Below, piece after piece: positions 12,855 to 23,145 of a stretch of 64,000 nt of DNA. The stretch covers positions 10,734,501 through 10,798,500 of the forward strand of contig OU015568.1 in assembly GCA_907165135.1 (NCBI GenBank), written 5' to 3'. The notes under the pieces were generated by a model that was given only the letters and a program-made list of their open reading frames with translations, did not search any database and was not told the DNA's origin. The DNA comes from Oikopleura dioica. Its lineage: Eukaryota > Chordata > Appendicularia > Copelata > Oikopleuridae. The translations under genes were made by a program, and so were the position numbers. How positions within the stretch are numbered: position 1 is the first letter of the stretch; the number at the start of each line of letters is the position of its first letter.

Positions 12855-14426
12855 TCAGGCTCGGTTCATAATTATGAAACCGGCGAAAACACCAGTGATA
12901 GAGAACATTGATAAATGAGTAGAGAACGTCATTGGGTACGGAGCGGTGATCAAGTAAACCCACGAAATGCCTAAGACCACAGATTAATTCTCTTCTTTTT
13001 TGTAAAGTGCTTACCTAAAATGGCGCCGATAGCTGGGACAAACCAACGAGTAATATCATCAAAGAAGTCCTCCTCGTCCAATTGCGGCGAATGCTGTCCC
13101 GTTCGAGGATGAGCACTCGTTCCTGCATTATTATTGCTTTCTTCAGGACTCGGCTCTGGAGGTAGCGTCTTATAAAAGCCGTGCATTGTGTCTCCATCTT
13201 TAACGCCGATTTTTGACATTTTTGCCTTGTCGTCCTTTAGCGTGTGGGAGAAGGTCCTCTCCTCTTAGGCATAGTAACTGGCTCGAATGGCGGACAAAGT
13301 CCCCGGAGAAGTAGTGCAGTGGTAGCACACCGGTTCATGAACACGGAGGTCCCTGGTTCGACCCCAGGCTTCTTCAATACTTTTCACTCGCCTTTGCCTG
13401 ATCCTACAAACTGGTGAAGACAGTGGGTTGTCTAGGTAGCCAAAACAAACCCTAAGCTGAGATTGACAAAGGTTCACTCAGTAGCTCAGGAGAAGCTGAA
13501 GGTTGGGAGGGTTGGTAGGCTTGTAACGGTTGGGGACCGTGGCACCAGACAAAGAACCAAAACCCAAGGCGGCATATGTAAGACGAGTTGTTAGAGCAGT
13601 TACTAGGGAGTTGTGGGAGAAGGTCCTCTCCTCTTAGGCATAGTAACTGGCTCGAATGGCGGACAAAGTCCCCGGAGAAGTAGTGCAGTGGTAGCACACC
13701 GGTTCATGAACACGGAGGTCCCTGGTTCGACCCCAGGCTTCTTCAATACTTTTCACTCGCCTTTGCCTGATCCTACAAGCGGCATGCCGCCAAAAATGAG
13801 ACAGAGACGTCTACGCTCTGTGGAGTTTTCAATGTTCTTTCCTAAATTATTCCCGCTTTACAGAAACGCCGGTAAATTTATTCATACGTTTGAAATCACC
13901 GAGACTCTGGCTCGGCCGAAATCTGCATTGAATCTCGCTCTCATCTAGAAATCGTATTTTTGTCGTTAGTTCCGGCTCTTCCAGATCTCCTTCATCGAAT
14001 AATTCCTCAGCTACTGACGAGGGCGACCTTTGGTCAGTGCTAGAATTTCCGCCATTTGCCGAGCTGCTTGCTCCCTGAGAAGATGGAGGCGCACTGGAAT
14101 TTCCATCAGAATTAACTCGCCGACGAAGCCCTTCGGGACTTCTTCGCAGTGAGGATGACTGCTCGTTTCTTTGCGCCGATGAAGAGTCGTGCACGATATT
14201 AAATGTTCCGCGACCGGGGATGTTGAATTGGCCCTCTAATTCATCTGGTGTGGACACTACAGAGGATTGGACATGATATTTCATCGGATAAATCGGATAA
14301 TTTACCTTCAGTACTTCTCCAAGCAAAAACAACAACGGCGCAAATTAAGCTGGCAACTATAGCCGGCAAGAATTTCTCACCATACTCTCCATAAAACCCT
14401 TCAAAATTCCCATACAGCGCCTCCAT
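12855..14426 (-). CDS. tmub: TMUB-like membrane protein with ubiquitin-like domain
   Basis: Homologue of TMUB1/2 (transmembrane and ubiquitin-like domain proteins linked to ER-associated degradation). ATG 14426 opens MEALYGNFEGFYGEYGEKF, followed by a first membrane segment (IVASLICAVVVFAW). A Ser-rich linker leads to the ubiquitin-like fold (TTKIRFLDESEIQCRF...SLGDFK, then RRRLCLIFGGMPL). A 545-bp phase-0 intron (about 13231-13775) containing the twin tRNA-like repeats interrupts this fold. It resumes with DDKAKMSKIGVKDGDTMHG. An acidic linker precedes two final membrane segments, the arrangement seen in TMUB1. Read separately, the two halves look like two genes; the UBL continuity argues for one. 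COPZ starts divergently 280 bp away. Confidence 0.8.
13243..13409. repeat. 167-bp direct repeat, copy 1, in TMUB intron
   Basis: This segment is identical by eye to 13612-13778, offset 369 bp. It contains a tRNA-like element at 13305-13376. The surrounding intron is far longer than its neighbours. It may be a tRNA-derived mobile element (SINE-like) or a recent tandem duplication. Confidence 0.85.
13305..13376 (+). tRNA. tRNA-like element, copy 1 (probably tRNA-derived, imperfect)
   Basis: The acceptor stem GGAGAAG/CTTCTTC pairs with one G-U. The D arm GTGC/GCAC encloses AGTGGTA. The T arm CCTGG/CCAGG encloses TTCGACC. The A box (TAGTGCAGTGG) and B box (GGTTCGACC) fit the RNA polymerase III consensus. 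The anticodon stem has two mismatches and the residue before the presumed anticodon is C rather than T, so the amino acid cannot be called. A working tRNA is doubtful; a tRNA-derived repeat is more likely. Confidence 0.5.
13612..13778. repeat. 167-bp direct repeat, copy 2, in TMUB intron
   Basis: Second copy of the repeat at 13243-13409, with no difference seen. Its right edge is within a few bases of the exon carrying the first part of the TMUB ubiquitin-like fold. Confidence 0.85.
13674..13745 (+). tRNA. tRNA-like element, copy 2 (probably tRNA-derived, imperfect)
   Basis: Same sequence as the element at 13305-13376, with matched acceptor, D and T stems, internal A and B boxes, and a broken anticodon stem. 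Confidence 0.5.
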
Positions 14427-14705
14427 ACTTTATGTTCTCCTTCAACTTCCAGTCTTCTCACTTCCTCATCCTCTCTAACAGTAGCACTAGAAAATTGGTG
14501 ATCCTAAAAGTTTGTGTCGAAAAAGCGAAAAAACTGGAGCGAAAGAAAATACGCGCGGCCAATACGGACGCGGATCGAACCAAATTCAACACTCGCCGCT
14601 ATCAGCCAATCAGAGCGCGCGATTCAAACGCTCCGACGATTTTTCTCAGACGTTGAGACATACAGTTTTCGAAAGTTTTTGTTCATACGACTTGATTATC
14701 AGAGG

Positions 14706-15410
14706 ATGACCGTCGATCCGAGCTTGTATACTGTTGGTAAATGATAAACTGAAAATCGAAGGGGAGAATTTATCATTTAAATTAAGGCGGAGTCATTATT
14801 CTCGATAACGATGGGAAACGGCTGCTGGGAAAATACTTTGGCGATGAATTTCCGACTCTAAAAGAGCAGAAGGTACGGCACTCAGTTTTTCCAAAAGATA
14901 ACATATTCCTTCCAGCCGTTTGAGAAGAAGATCTTCGAGAAGACGAGAAAGCGCGATGACGAGATCGTTCTTTTGGATGGACAGACGATTTGCTATAAGA
15001 CCAATGTCGATCTACTCTTCTACGTCATCGGCAGCCAGGACGAGAATGAGCTTCTTCTATCTGCGTGCGTTTCAAATTTACTGTTCTTCTAATTTAGTTT
15101 TGTTTTAGTGTTTTGAATTGCGTTTACGATTCGATCTCGTTAATCCTGCGAAAAAACGTTGAGAAACGAGCGCTTTACCATCACCTGGAAAACGTATTTC
15201 TTGCGATTGACGAGATCATCGACCAAGGAATCATCATGGAAATTGACCCCAACAATGTTTACAACCGATTAGGTAAGAAGCAATCGAGAAAATCGAAATT
15301 CATCACCGCTTTTAGCCATTCGATCTGAAGACATTCCACTTTCGGAGACAAATCTCTCCCAGTTCCTCGAACGAGCCAAAGAAGAAGTCAAATGGAGCTT
15401 CTTCAAATAA
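14706..15410 (+). CDS. copz: Coatomer subunit zeta
   Basis: Small subunit of the COPI vesicle coat, acting in Golgi-to-ER and intra-Golgi transport. ATG 14706 ([12 protein letters not shown]) is followed by exons encoding [20 protein letters not shown], the [21 protein letters not shown] strand region, [17 protein letters not shown] and [20 protein letters not shown]. These are hallmarks of the longin-like zeta fold. Stop at 15410; total about 175 aa, the usual family length. Introns are short GT-AG. Upstream lies a 280-bp gap shared with the divergent TMUB gene, presumably a two-way promoter. Confidence 0.95.
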
Positions 15411-15612
15411 TTCCTCTCTCACAGTCGTCAACACCACCTCCTCCCCTCCAACCAGGAGAATATGTAATAAGATTATTGAAATACCTTTTCTTACTTCAAA
15501 AATTCGCTACATCTTCAGTGCAATCACTCACCAATTTCAATTAGGAATAAATTTTCAAGATAAAACCCAGAAGAATCGATTCATCCTGGATTTACAGTGA
15601 TCTGTGTTCAGA

Positions 15613-16572
15613 ATGAAAGTATCCGCTTGTCGTGCTTCTTTTAGCAAAATTCTCAAAGAGGCGCAGAAAGTTGTTGTCATTACTGGCGCTGGCGTTTCCG
15701 CTGAAAGTAATATTCCTACATTCAGGAGAGTTCTAGCTTTTCTCTTCAATTGGATTTCTTTCTTTTTCGGAACTGTGAAACAGGGGTGCCGGTGGGTATT
15801 GGAGACGATACGAAGCCACGTCCCTAGCGACTCCAGGAGCATTTCGATCAGATCCTTCTCTTGTTTGGGAATTTTATCACTATCGACGAGAGCTCGTGCG
15901 AAAATGCTTTCCTAATAATGGCCACAAGGCTTTAGCACTTCTCGAGCAGAAACTGGAGGGAGAAAATAAGGCTCGTTATTTATTTTTTCGAAAACCAAAC
16001 AATCGATTCAGGACTTTTTTCTCATTACGACAAACATCGATGGCCTTCACCAGCGAGCAGGGAACAAAAATGTTCTAGAGCTTCACGGAGCTTTGTATAA
16101 CGTGAAATGCACCGCTTGTAATTACAAAGGAATCAACAACGATTCTCCGATCGTCCCGGCGCTGGAGGGGAAGGGGCTTCCAGATCCAAAGCAGGCTCCA
16201 GCAAGAATTCCTGTCAAGGACTTGCCCGCCTGCCCAGAGTGTGGTGGATTGTTGAGGCCAGATATTGTCTGGTTTGGGGAAAATCTCGACCACGGTGCTA
16301 TAAAAAAGGCTTCGCAAAAGGCAGAAGAAGCTGATTTAGTACTGATCGTGGGTACTACTTCTGTAGTTTATCCAGGTGAAACAGAAAAGACAACGAGCTT
16401 TACAAATTTATAAGCTGCGATGATTGCACCGAACGCGGCGAACAGAGGTGTTCCAGTGGCCGAATTCAATATCGATTATTCAAACCACACGTCCGACTTC
16501 CAGTTCCACTTTCAGGGACCTTCTGGAACGACTCTGCCCAAAATGCTCGGTTTCGAGCATTTACTTGAATAA
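15613..16572 (+). CDS. sirt5: Sirtuin 5 (NAD-dependent protein deacylase)
   Basis: NAD-dependent lysine desuccinylase/demalonylase, normally mitochondrial. From ATG 15613: [19 protein letters not shown] (NAD-binding start), [21 protein letters not shown] (the Tyr/Arg pair that reads acidic acyl groups in SIRT5), [12 protein letters not shown], catalytic LHG, zinc cysteines (KCTACNY, CPECGG), [27 protein letters not shown]. No strong import signal is visible. Two introns are non-canonical: 15726-15783 needs a GA-AG border and 15971-16011 a GC-AG border to keep these conserved motifs in frame. Stop at 16572. It lies 200 bp after COPZ on the same strand. Confidence 0.93.
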
Positions 16573-17130
16573 TTCACTTTGATAATGTTTTTCTAAAGCT
16601 TCTGTGCCTGAAAACAGTTGTTGTTCAATAAAAGGACAAAATTCTTAGAATTCGTGAAAATTCTCTAGAACTGATGTTGTTGTGAGGGCTTATTTTCCTC
16701 ACAGGGTCAGTCTTCGGATTTTTCCGAGTCCGGCGCCGCAAAAATAGTCCGTAAGTACTTTATTTATCCTGCAATTACAAAAGTAACCGTAATTTTTAAG
16801 TCCACGAGGAAAATCTCTAACAAAGATTCTGAAAAAGAGGACCTACATTGAAAACTTAGGGACATCCCTAAGTTTTTGAAGAATCAAGTGGACAAGAAGT
16901 CTATCCACGGCCTTCCCTTCCAACAGGGAGCATCGAACTGAACATTCTCTGAAAATACAGTCGCAACTTTCAAAACCTATTTCTAAAACAAAAGCCTACT
17001 ATAACTACCAGTAATTTATTGGTAGGCTTTTGTTCTTGTGTCTTTTATTTCGTTTATTGCAGGATCTCGCATATAGCAGGAAACTAGCTTAGTTTATGAA
17101 TTTAGAAGTGTTCATTTATTTACAATCAAA
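16573..17130. other. Intergenic region between convergent genes
   Basis: About 560 bp between the SIRT5 3' end and the B4GALT 3' end. It holds an AATAAA signal near 16627 and a perfect inverted repeat at 16987-17034. No gene is seen. Confidence 0.5.
16987..17034. repeat. Inverted repeat, 13-bp arms
   Basis: The arms AACAAAAGCCTAC (16987-16999) and GTAGGCTTTTGTT (17022-17034) are exact reverse complements around a 22-bp AT-rich loop. A second overlapping pair, CTACCA (17005-17010) and TGGTAG (17020-17025), could form an alternative stem. It may be a small transposon remnant or a 3'-end processing structure. Confidence 0.6.
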
Positions 17131-18393
17131 TTATATAGAAACTACCCTTTTCTTTGGATCAATTTCCGGTAGTTCATTCAGTAAAAGCTCTTCCGGAGTC
17201 ATTCTGATGTCATACAGCAAGTCAACAGTTACATTCACAAAACAGTGGTTAACTTCCTTCGCAACAACATTGTATTCCAAACTATTTAGTCCATCAAGCT
17301 GCCAAAATCGTTTTTCAATGAGCGCCTTGAAATTCCAGCGATTAACCATTGGCCGACGCTCAAGATTTTTGCGATTTCCAGAGTCGCGCTTGTGTTCTAT
17401 CATTTTGTAGCGAGCGAACTCTGGCGGTTTTCGGTGTATTTTGAAGTTTTCGCCCATAACGACTCGGCGGTACATGTCGTCGTCTTCACCTCCCCAGCCC
17501 CAGAATTCATTGCTAGAATGATAAGTTGAGGAGAAAAGATTCAGTTTGTACCTGAATCCATTGACAGCTTTGAACATTTTTCTATCCAACTGCACAATTC
17601 CACCAAATATCTTCTTATAGGGAATTCTATACCTAAACTTATCAATCGCTACCGAATAATGATTGGGATTTCCATCGCAAGAATAAAGGCATCTGTCATC
17701 TTCCAAAACAAGATCAACATCGTGAAAGACGAAACAGTCCATCGTTGGGTCGTCTTTTATAGCCTCTTTGTATCCAACATTGAGAAGTTTTGCGCGATTG
17801 AATGGTGAACCAGAGATTTGATTTATGATGTAGAAGCGAAAATGTAACTGTTGGCGTTTGAGTACTGAAGTATTCTTGAATCTTGAAACCCATCGAAATA
17901 GAATACCTGATATCATGTGTTCCAATAAATATTGCAAATGCCTCGTTCTAATCAATGCCTTGGTTTCATCCCTGAATGGAATAATAATCGCCACTCTTGA
18001 ATTTTTCGGCGGCGTGCACGTTTTTGGCTCAAACAGGCCAGTTTCATCGGGACCCTCGCGTTTGGCAATTTCTTCGAATGAGAGGGGAAGGTGATTGAAA
18101 GAAATGTTTAGCTTTCCTTGATATTCGATATGTTCGTCGAGGCAGAATTCAGCTGATTCAAGCGCGGTTGAAGTTGTATTGAAAACGTCTCCTGGCATCG
18201 TTGTTGTTTCGACTTGAGAAGGCGATGCTGCATATTGTCTTTCTGCTTTAGTCTTAGATGGGCAATAAGCTGAATTTAATGAAGTCGCGATTTTCTTTAT
18301 CTGGTAGTAATTCAGCGCAAGAAGAACGAAAACACCAAGGCACCGATGTCCATTAAGAAATTTGCAAATAGCTTCTATAATATTCTTTATCAT
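17131..18393 (-). CDS. b4galt: Beta-1,4-galactosyltransferase family protein
   Basis: Golgi type II membrane enzyme adding galactose from UDP-Gal to N-acetylglucosamine or related acceptors. ATG 18393 opens a short cytosolic tail and a signal anchor (CLGVFVLLALNYYQI), then a stem rich in Ser/Thr. The catalytic domain shows RVAIIIPFRDE, FNRAKLLNVGYKEA, the metal-binding DVD in FHDVDLV, YKKIFGGIV, and WGWGGEDDDMYRR. The frame is open from start to stop, but two in-frame introns are evident because they interrupt conserved motifs. One lies within NGF/SNEFWGWGG at about 17515-17555 and one near 17870-17910. The subtype is not decided. Confidence 0.9.
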   Translation of the reverse strand: MIKNIIEAICKFLNGHRCLGVFVLLALNYYQIKKIATSLNSAYCPSKTKAERQYAASPSQVETTTMPGDVFNTTSTALESAEFCLDEHIEYQGKLNISFNHLPLSFEEIAKREGPDETGLFEPKTCTPPKNSRVAIIIPFRDETKALIRTRHLQYLLEHMISGILFRWVSRFKNTSVLKRQQLHFRFYIINQISGSPFNRAKLLNVGYKEAIKDDPTMDCFVFHDVDLVLEDDRCLYSCDGNPNHYSVAIDKFRYRIPYKKIFGGIVQLDRKMFKAVNGFRYKLNLFSSTYHSSNEFWGWGGEDDDMYRRVVMGENFKIHRKPPEFARYKMIEHKRDSGNRKNLERRPMVNRWNFKALIEKRFWQLDGLNSLEYNVVAKEVNHCFVNVTVDLLYDIRMTPEELLLNELPEIDPKKRVVSI

Positions 18394-18835
18394 TTCTCTC
18401 TCTTTTCCTTCAAGCTATTTTGTTTGAAAAAAATCAATCCATCTTCATGTTTTGACAAGGTAAATTGGTGATGTTAAAGTAGCGTACAACCGCAATTTCT
18501 CCGCTAGTTCGAACAAACGCCGGCGGCTCCTGAATCTGAATTTTCTATAAAAACCATGGCCCATGGGAAACGAGCCTTTTTCTTGCTTGTCATTGCTGTC
18601 ATTATGTTCAATAAAAATATCAATTCTAGTCGCCAAATTAGTATTTTGGAAACTAAAACAGATGTTTGAAAGAGTCACAACAATAAATACAAAAATGACG
18701 GTCGAAAATCAAGCTGAGATAATTTTATGCATTTATAAGGTCGACAAGCATGAATTTTCACAGTCCAAACTCGTTAAAATCGCTTAGTTGTCTTATTCAT
18801 TCGCAAGGCATCAATCAAGCGATCGAAGAGAAGTG
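18394..18835. other. Divergent promoter region
   Basis: About 440 bp between the B4GALT start (minus) and the Thr-rich secreted gene (plus). Short open frames occur on both strands, but none has domain or splice support. Confidence 0.4.
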
Positions 18836-20951
18836 ATGCTTGTCCATATTTTAGTATTCCTTCAAGGAACTGTTTTTTCATTTTTGGCTGGAAATTGTAC
18901 TTTTGAAAGACCAAAAACAAGAACGATAGAAATTATCGGGCACAGAGAAGATTCGATTTACGCGAGGATTAAGCTTGTGAATTCGCAGCCGGAAGTTTTC
19001 TGGGGAGCCATCAGATTTCAATTTGCGTGTGCGAGCTTTTTGAAAAATGTTGAAGAGGGGATAAAACTGGAGTTTGATGTCTTTGATCAGATTAAGAACC
19101 TTTATGTGACAGAAAACTTCCGCTATGAAACTCCCCTTCTAACTAAAATGGACCCAAAACGATCTGCCTTTCTTCAATTCAGGAAGCTCAAAGCTCACAG
19201 TGATGAACTTGTTGGCTACCAGCTCGATTCCGATGGCTTCATCCTTGAGATTTCTGGAATCAGTAGTTTAGCAAACGACACAGATATTCGCAATTGTATA
19301 AAAAAGGTTCGAGTTCACACATTCGAAGATGATGGCGTTGCGCCCGGACAGGTTGATTACACAAAATGTCTTCTCTATAAGCGATACAATCAAGAAATTA
19401 ATTGGAACTTTATGAACACGACTAAAACAACTTCAACTACAACGACAACTACGACGACGATTACGACGACAACTACGACCACGACATCAACTAAAACAAC
19501 AACTATGACCGCCACCACCACCACCACCAGGACTACAACTACAACGACAACTACGACGATAATTACGACGACGACAATTACGACGACAACTACGACAACG
19601 GCTACGACCACGAGTACAACTACAACTACAACCACCACTACCACCACCAACACGACTAAAACTACAACTACGACGACGACTACAACTACAATCACGACCA
19701 AAACCTCAACCACAACACCCACTAAGACAACGAATACAACGAAAGCGCCGACAACAACAATAACTTCGAGTAAATCCACAACAACAATCATGGCAACAAC
19801 TACAACATCAACCACAAGCATAACCACGACAACAATTAAAACTACAACAACTACCATACGACAGTCAACAAATTACGTACACGATATTTGTACAACCTCC
19901 ATCTGGATCCTCGACTCTTACTACAGTAGTGATCGAAGCTGGCTATTCACACTCCCTGCTACCCTTAGAGAAAGTATTCGGGTCATTCCTGCTCTTCCAT
20001 CAAATATTGAACTGCCTTGTACGGGCCTTGTTTCTGGGGAGCTTTATATAATCTCGAACTTTGTTGAATCAATGTACAAAATTAATATGCATTGCGCTTT
20101 AGAAATAATTCATATTTCTCCTCCATTTTCGTCAAAAGTGGAGAAGTCTCATGAATGTGCTACAGACATTGGTAATGGCTATGTTTGGGCCGCAAACTAT
20201 GGAACTTTGGTTAAATTTGATGGAACTTCTTGGACGGAAGTATCGACGAGAGGAGCAGAACTCCATAGTACCGGAATACAAATATGGAAGGGCTTTCCGC
20301 TAGTGATTGGTGGTGGCTTGCCGGAAGGTGGCGTAGTTGATACCGTCGAATATTTTACATATGGCGACAAGAATCGATGGAGGACAAAATCCAGTTTACC
20401 TAAAGGTTTTTTGAATTTAATTGACTCAATAAAAATTTTATTTTTAAGGAGTTAAGTCGCTCTCGTCTATAAATATTGAAAGTGCAGTGATAACAGTTGG
20501 AGGTCTGACGTACGTGGATGGAACAAGCCAACGAGTTGGTGAAATATTCAGCTTCAAAGGTGACGCCTGGACAATTGCTGGTGAGCCACTTATTCAATAT
20601 AAGACGATAATCATATGCATTAGGCAACTTATTGACTGCAAGAAACCAATTATCAATATTCAAGCTGTCAAGTTCAACGTTTTATGTCATCGGAGGTTGG
20701 GGAGATAACGGAACCTCACAACCTGGCAAATTAGCCGTCGAAAAAGGTATCATCTTCATATATTGATCGTCTTATTGCGAGTAAAAACATTGTGTATAGC
20801 CATTTGTTTCAATAAAGACTGTTAATTAGTATCGATCGCGCTGGACACCGCGTCTTCTGAAGAGGTTACATCGATGGCGTCATTTCAAGCCAAACCAATT
20901 TTGGTGGATCATTGTTTGCCACAAGAAATGAGCTCATTTACGCTTGTCTAA
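18836..20951 (+). CDS. Secreted threonine-rich mucin-like protein with kelch-like end
   Basis: ATG 18836 opens a signal peptide (MLVHILVFLQGTVFSFLAGN); an in-frame TTG further up is less likely. Residues about 17-190 form a novel N-terminal domain with a few cysteines. A tract of about 150 residues, almost only Thr, follows (19400-19860) and would be densely O-glycosylated. The C-terminal part has kelch-like blades (LVIGGGLPEGGVVDTVEYF, VITVGGLTY, FYVIGGWGDN). Exons join through GT-AG introns at about 20406-20448 and 20582-20622. The last exon is uncertain: the frame stops at 20766 if unspliced, or at 20951 if an intron from about 20745 is removed. No homologue recognised; a structural extracellular, possibly house, protein is a guess. 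Confidence 0.65.
19420..19860 (+). repeat. Imperfect ACN trinucleotide tract (Thr codons)
   Basis: Roughly 440 bp of degenerate ACA/ACT/ACG/ACC codons with scattered ATN and AAN codons, inside the mucin-like gene. It creates a long antisense open frame of Val codons that is an artefact. Confidence 0.9.
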
Positions 20952-21576
20952 TTTTCTTAACGTCATCATTTCTTGGTAGACAATACTGGCCATAACGAAG
21001 CAAGAAGATTGTTATGTTCTGTTTTCCTCACATGATATAATTTACTTGACATATGAGCGAATTATTAATGATTATTTTTGGAAAAGTTGTGATAATAGAA
21101 TACTTGTTATAACAATATTTCGATGAAGTTTGTTTGATTATCTCACATTGTCATTGCAAAAAGTTTGTTTTGAAAATATGAGCCAAAATAACAATTTTTC
21201 TTTCATAATTCCTATCTTTTCGAAAATAAGTGGCGACATGCATTTGTCTGATATCTGCAGAAGGGATTAATGCAGAGTTTTCTGTTGATTGTGGGCGGCC
21301 GCGAGCCATGTCGCTTCTTTTTGGTCTTGACAAGACGAGGCTTGCTGAGTCAGACTGACCCTCGAACTTCGCGAATCCCTTTTCCTTTTCGCAGGGTTCC
21401 CTATTATTTTTCACTCTACTCAGAAAACGAGCTGTTGAAAAAGCCGCCTTGGGAACAATACAACTCAGCACTCAACACTTAGGGAGATTCAAAGCTCAAT
21501 AGACCGTGAGCTAGACCTTTCACTGAAAAATAATAAACCAGCACGTAACCCAAATTTGGACAGCAAGAGAAAAAAA
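20952..21576. other. Intergenic region
   Basis: About 625 bp between the mucin-like gene and the CRAL-TRIO gene. Only short unsupported frames are present. It must contain the CRAL-TRIO promoter. Confidence 0.4.
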
Positions 21577-23145
21577 ATGGCGATAGAGATTTCTGAAAAA
21601 CTGAAGAGGAAAGCAAAGGAAGAGCTTGGAGAAACGGAAGAGTCGAGAGAAAATGCTTAGCAGAACTAAGAGTGAGTTATTTTTAAATGAAAGTATAAGC
21701 GATCTTTACATAGTAAGAATATAATTAATGAATAATTAATTAATTAAACCGGTTCTGAGTTTAAGACTAACAATTCGATGCGACTCGAAGATGATTTTTA
21801 ACGACTTCGATTCTCCGATACTTACTCCGGCTAAAACCGGATCATCTCAATCCTTCTTCAATCGATTCCAGTCTTAAATATTCAATTACCTTAGCATTCG
21901 CATTACCTTAACAAAAAAGACGCCATCATTAAAATAGATTCTTTCGTCCTTTACCCCGGAATTCATTCAATAATTAACCCGCCTATTGTCAATAATATAA
22001 ATCCATCTATTTAGGTTCATTCTAATATTACCGCTGAATATGGAGGCTCTATAAAACCCTCTGAAGACGAAGATTTGATCAAATTCCTGCGTGCACGAAA
22101 ATTCGACGTTCAAAAAGCTGCTGATTTATTCCGTTCGTATCATACAAAACGCCTTGCGCTTCATGATTTCAGCAAATTACAGAGTCCATCCTCTTATAAG
22201 GACTATTTGAAGACGTTGGCGCAGAACTTTGGAGAATATATCGCTGTCTTAGATAGATCAGATACACAAGGAAGAAGAATCATTATTTGCAGAGAAAGCG
22301 CATCTTTCGAGGAAAGGGTTAAATAAGAATTAAATGCTAAAATTGAATCTTGCCGAATATCGAAACCTGTTCAAACCGAGCTAGACCTGTCCATGTTCAA
22401 GTCCATGGTCGCGCTAAGAGATGCATATTTTATTCTATAAGGCGACGATATCTAATTCCCTCGAGGTCCATCGAGTCTTATTTTAATTGCATTGTAATAA
22501 TATCTAAATAGAAAGCTGCGTAATTGAATTTAACTCAAAACAAAGTCAAGCGAGTCAGCCGATGCTAATAGACCCAGCACTTTGTGGTTCTTTCTTATCC
22601 TCGACTGGCTCCTCGCTACGTGCAAAGGTAGGACTCGAGACTCGAGTGATCCTTACGCAAGTATCAATATTTATGTTGATCCTTTCAGATATGCAAGTCA
22701 ATGGCATTGTGGTTATTACAGACATGAAGGACTTTTCGCTGTCCCAGTTTCAATGGCTCTTGACGCATCCTGGAGCTCTCAAAGAACGAATCACCAGCAT
22801 TCAAGATGGTGTACCCATGAGAATTAAGGTGCGTCTGTCCATCTTTGATAAGTCTTAAAATTATAACTTCAGTCAATCAGAATCGCAAATGAACCAATGA
22901 TTTTCTCAATGGTCTACGCTCTGGTCTCGCCTTTTCTGAAGCAAAAGCTCCGACAAAGAATAAAAACTGTGTCAACTCGATACGAAGAAATTTACAAAAT
23001 TCTCGACGGAAGTAATAACGAAAATAACGACTGGAAGAAGATTATGCCAAAATCAGTCGGCGGGAAAATGTCCTGGTCCGAGTTGACAGATTCAACTGTG
23101 AAAAACGTGCTCGATTATTATCTCCAATTTGACTCGATTGAGTGA
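21577..23145 (+). CDS. CRAL-TRIO (Sec14-like) lipid-binding protein, frameshifted exon 1
   Basis: Homologue of the alpha-tocopherol transfer protein/clavesin/CRALBP family, which carries hydrophobic ligands or phosphoinositides in the cytosol. Exon 1 from ATG 21577 encodes AKEELGETEESRENA, the family's typical N-terminal helix, but then runs into TAG. Reading one base later restores A-ELR before a GT donor (21653-21672), so one base seems missing. Later exons encode EDEDLIKFLRARKFDVQKA, the ligand-binding fold (WFFLILDWLLATCK, NGIVVITDMKDFSLSQF, RIANEPMIFSMVYALVSPFL) and a GG motif near the end. A 230-bp GT-AG intron separates the exons near 22320-22550. Either an assembly error or a recent pseudogene. 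Confidence 0.7.

Noticed and set aside
12855-13219. Separate small two-helix membrane protein gene starting at 13219
   Set aside because: Its upstream codons continue the ubiquitin-like fold of TMUB after a phase-0 intron, and its two helices match the TMUB C-terminus.
18445-18678. 77-codon frame between B4GALT and the mucin-like gene
   Set aside because: No domain, no splice pattern, and it lies in the expected promoter region.
19390-19857. 155-codon open frame of almost pure Val on the minus strand
   Set aside because: Exact antisense of the Thr-codon tract; no start context, signal or conservation expected.
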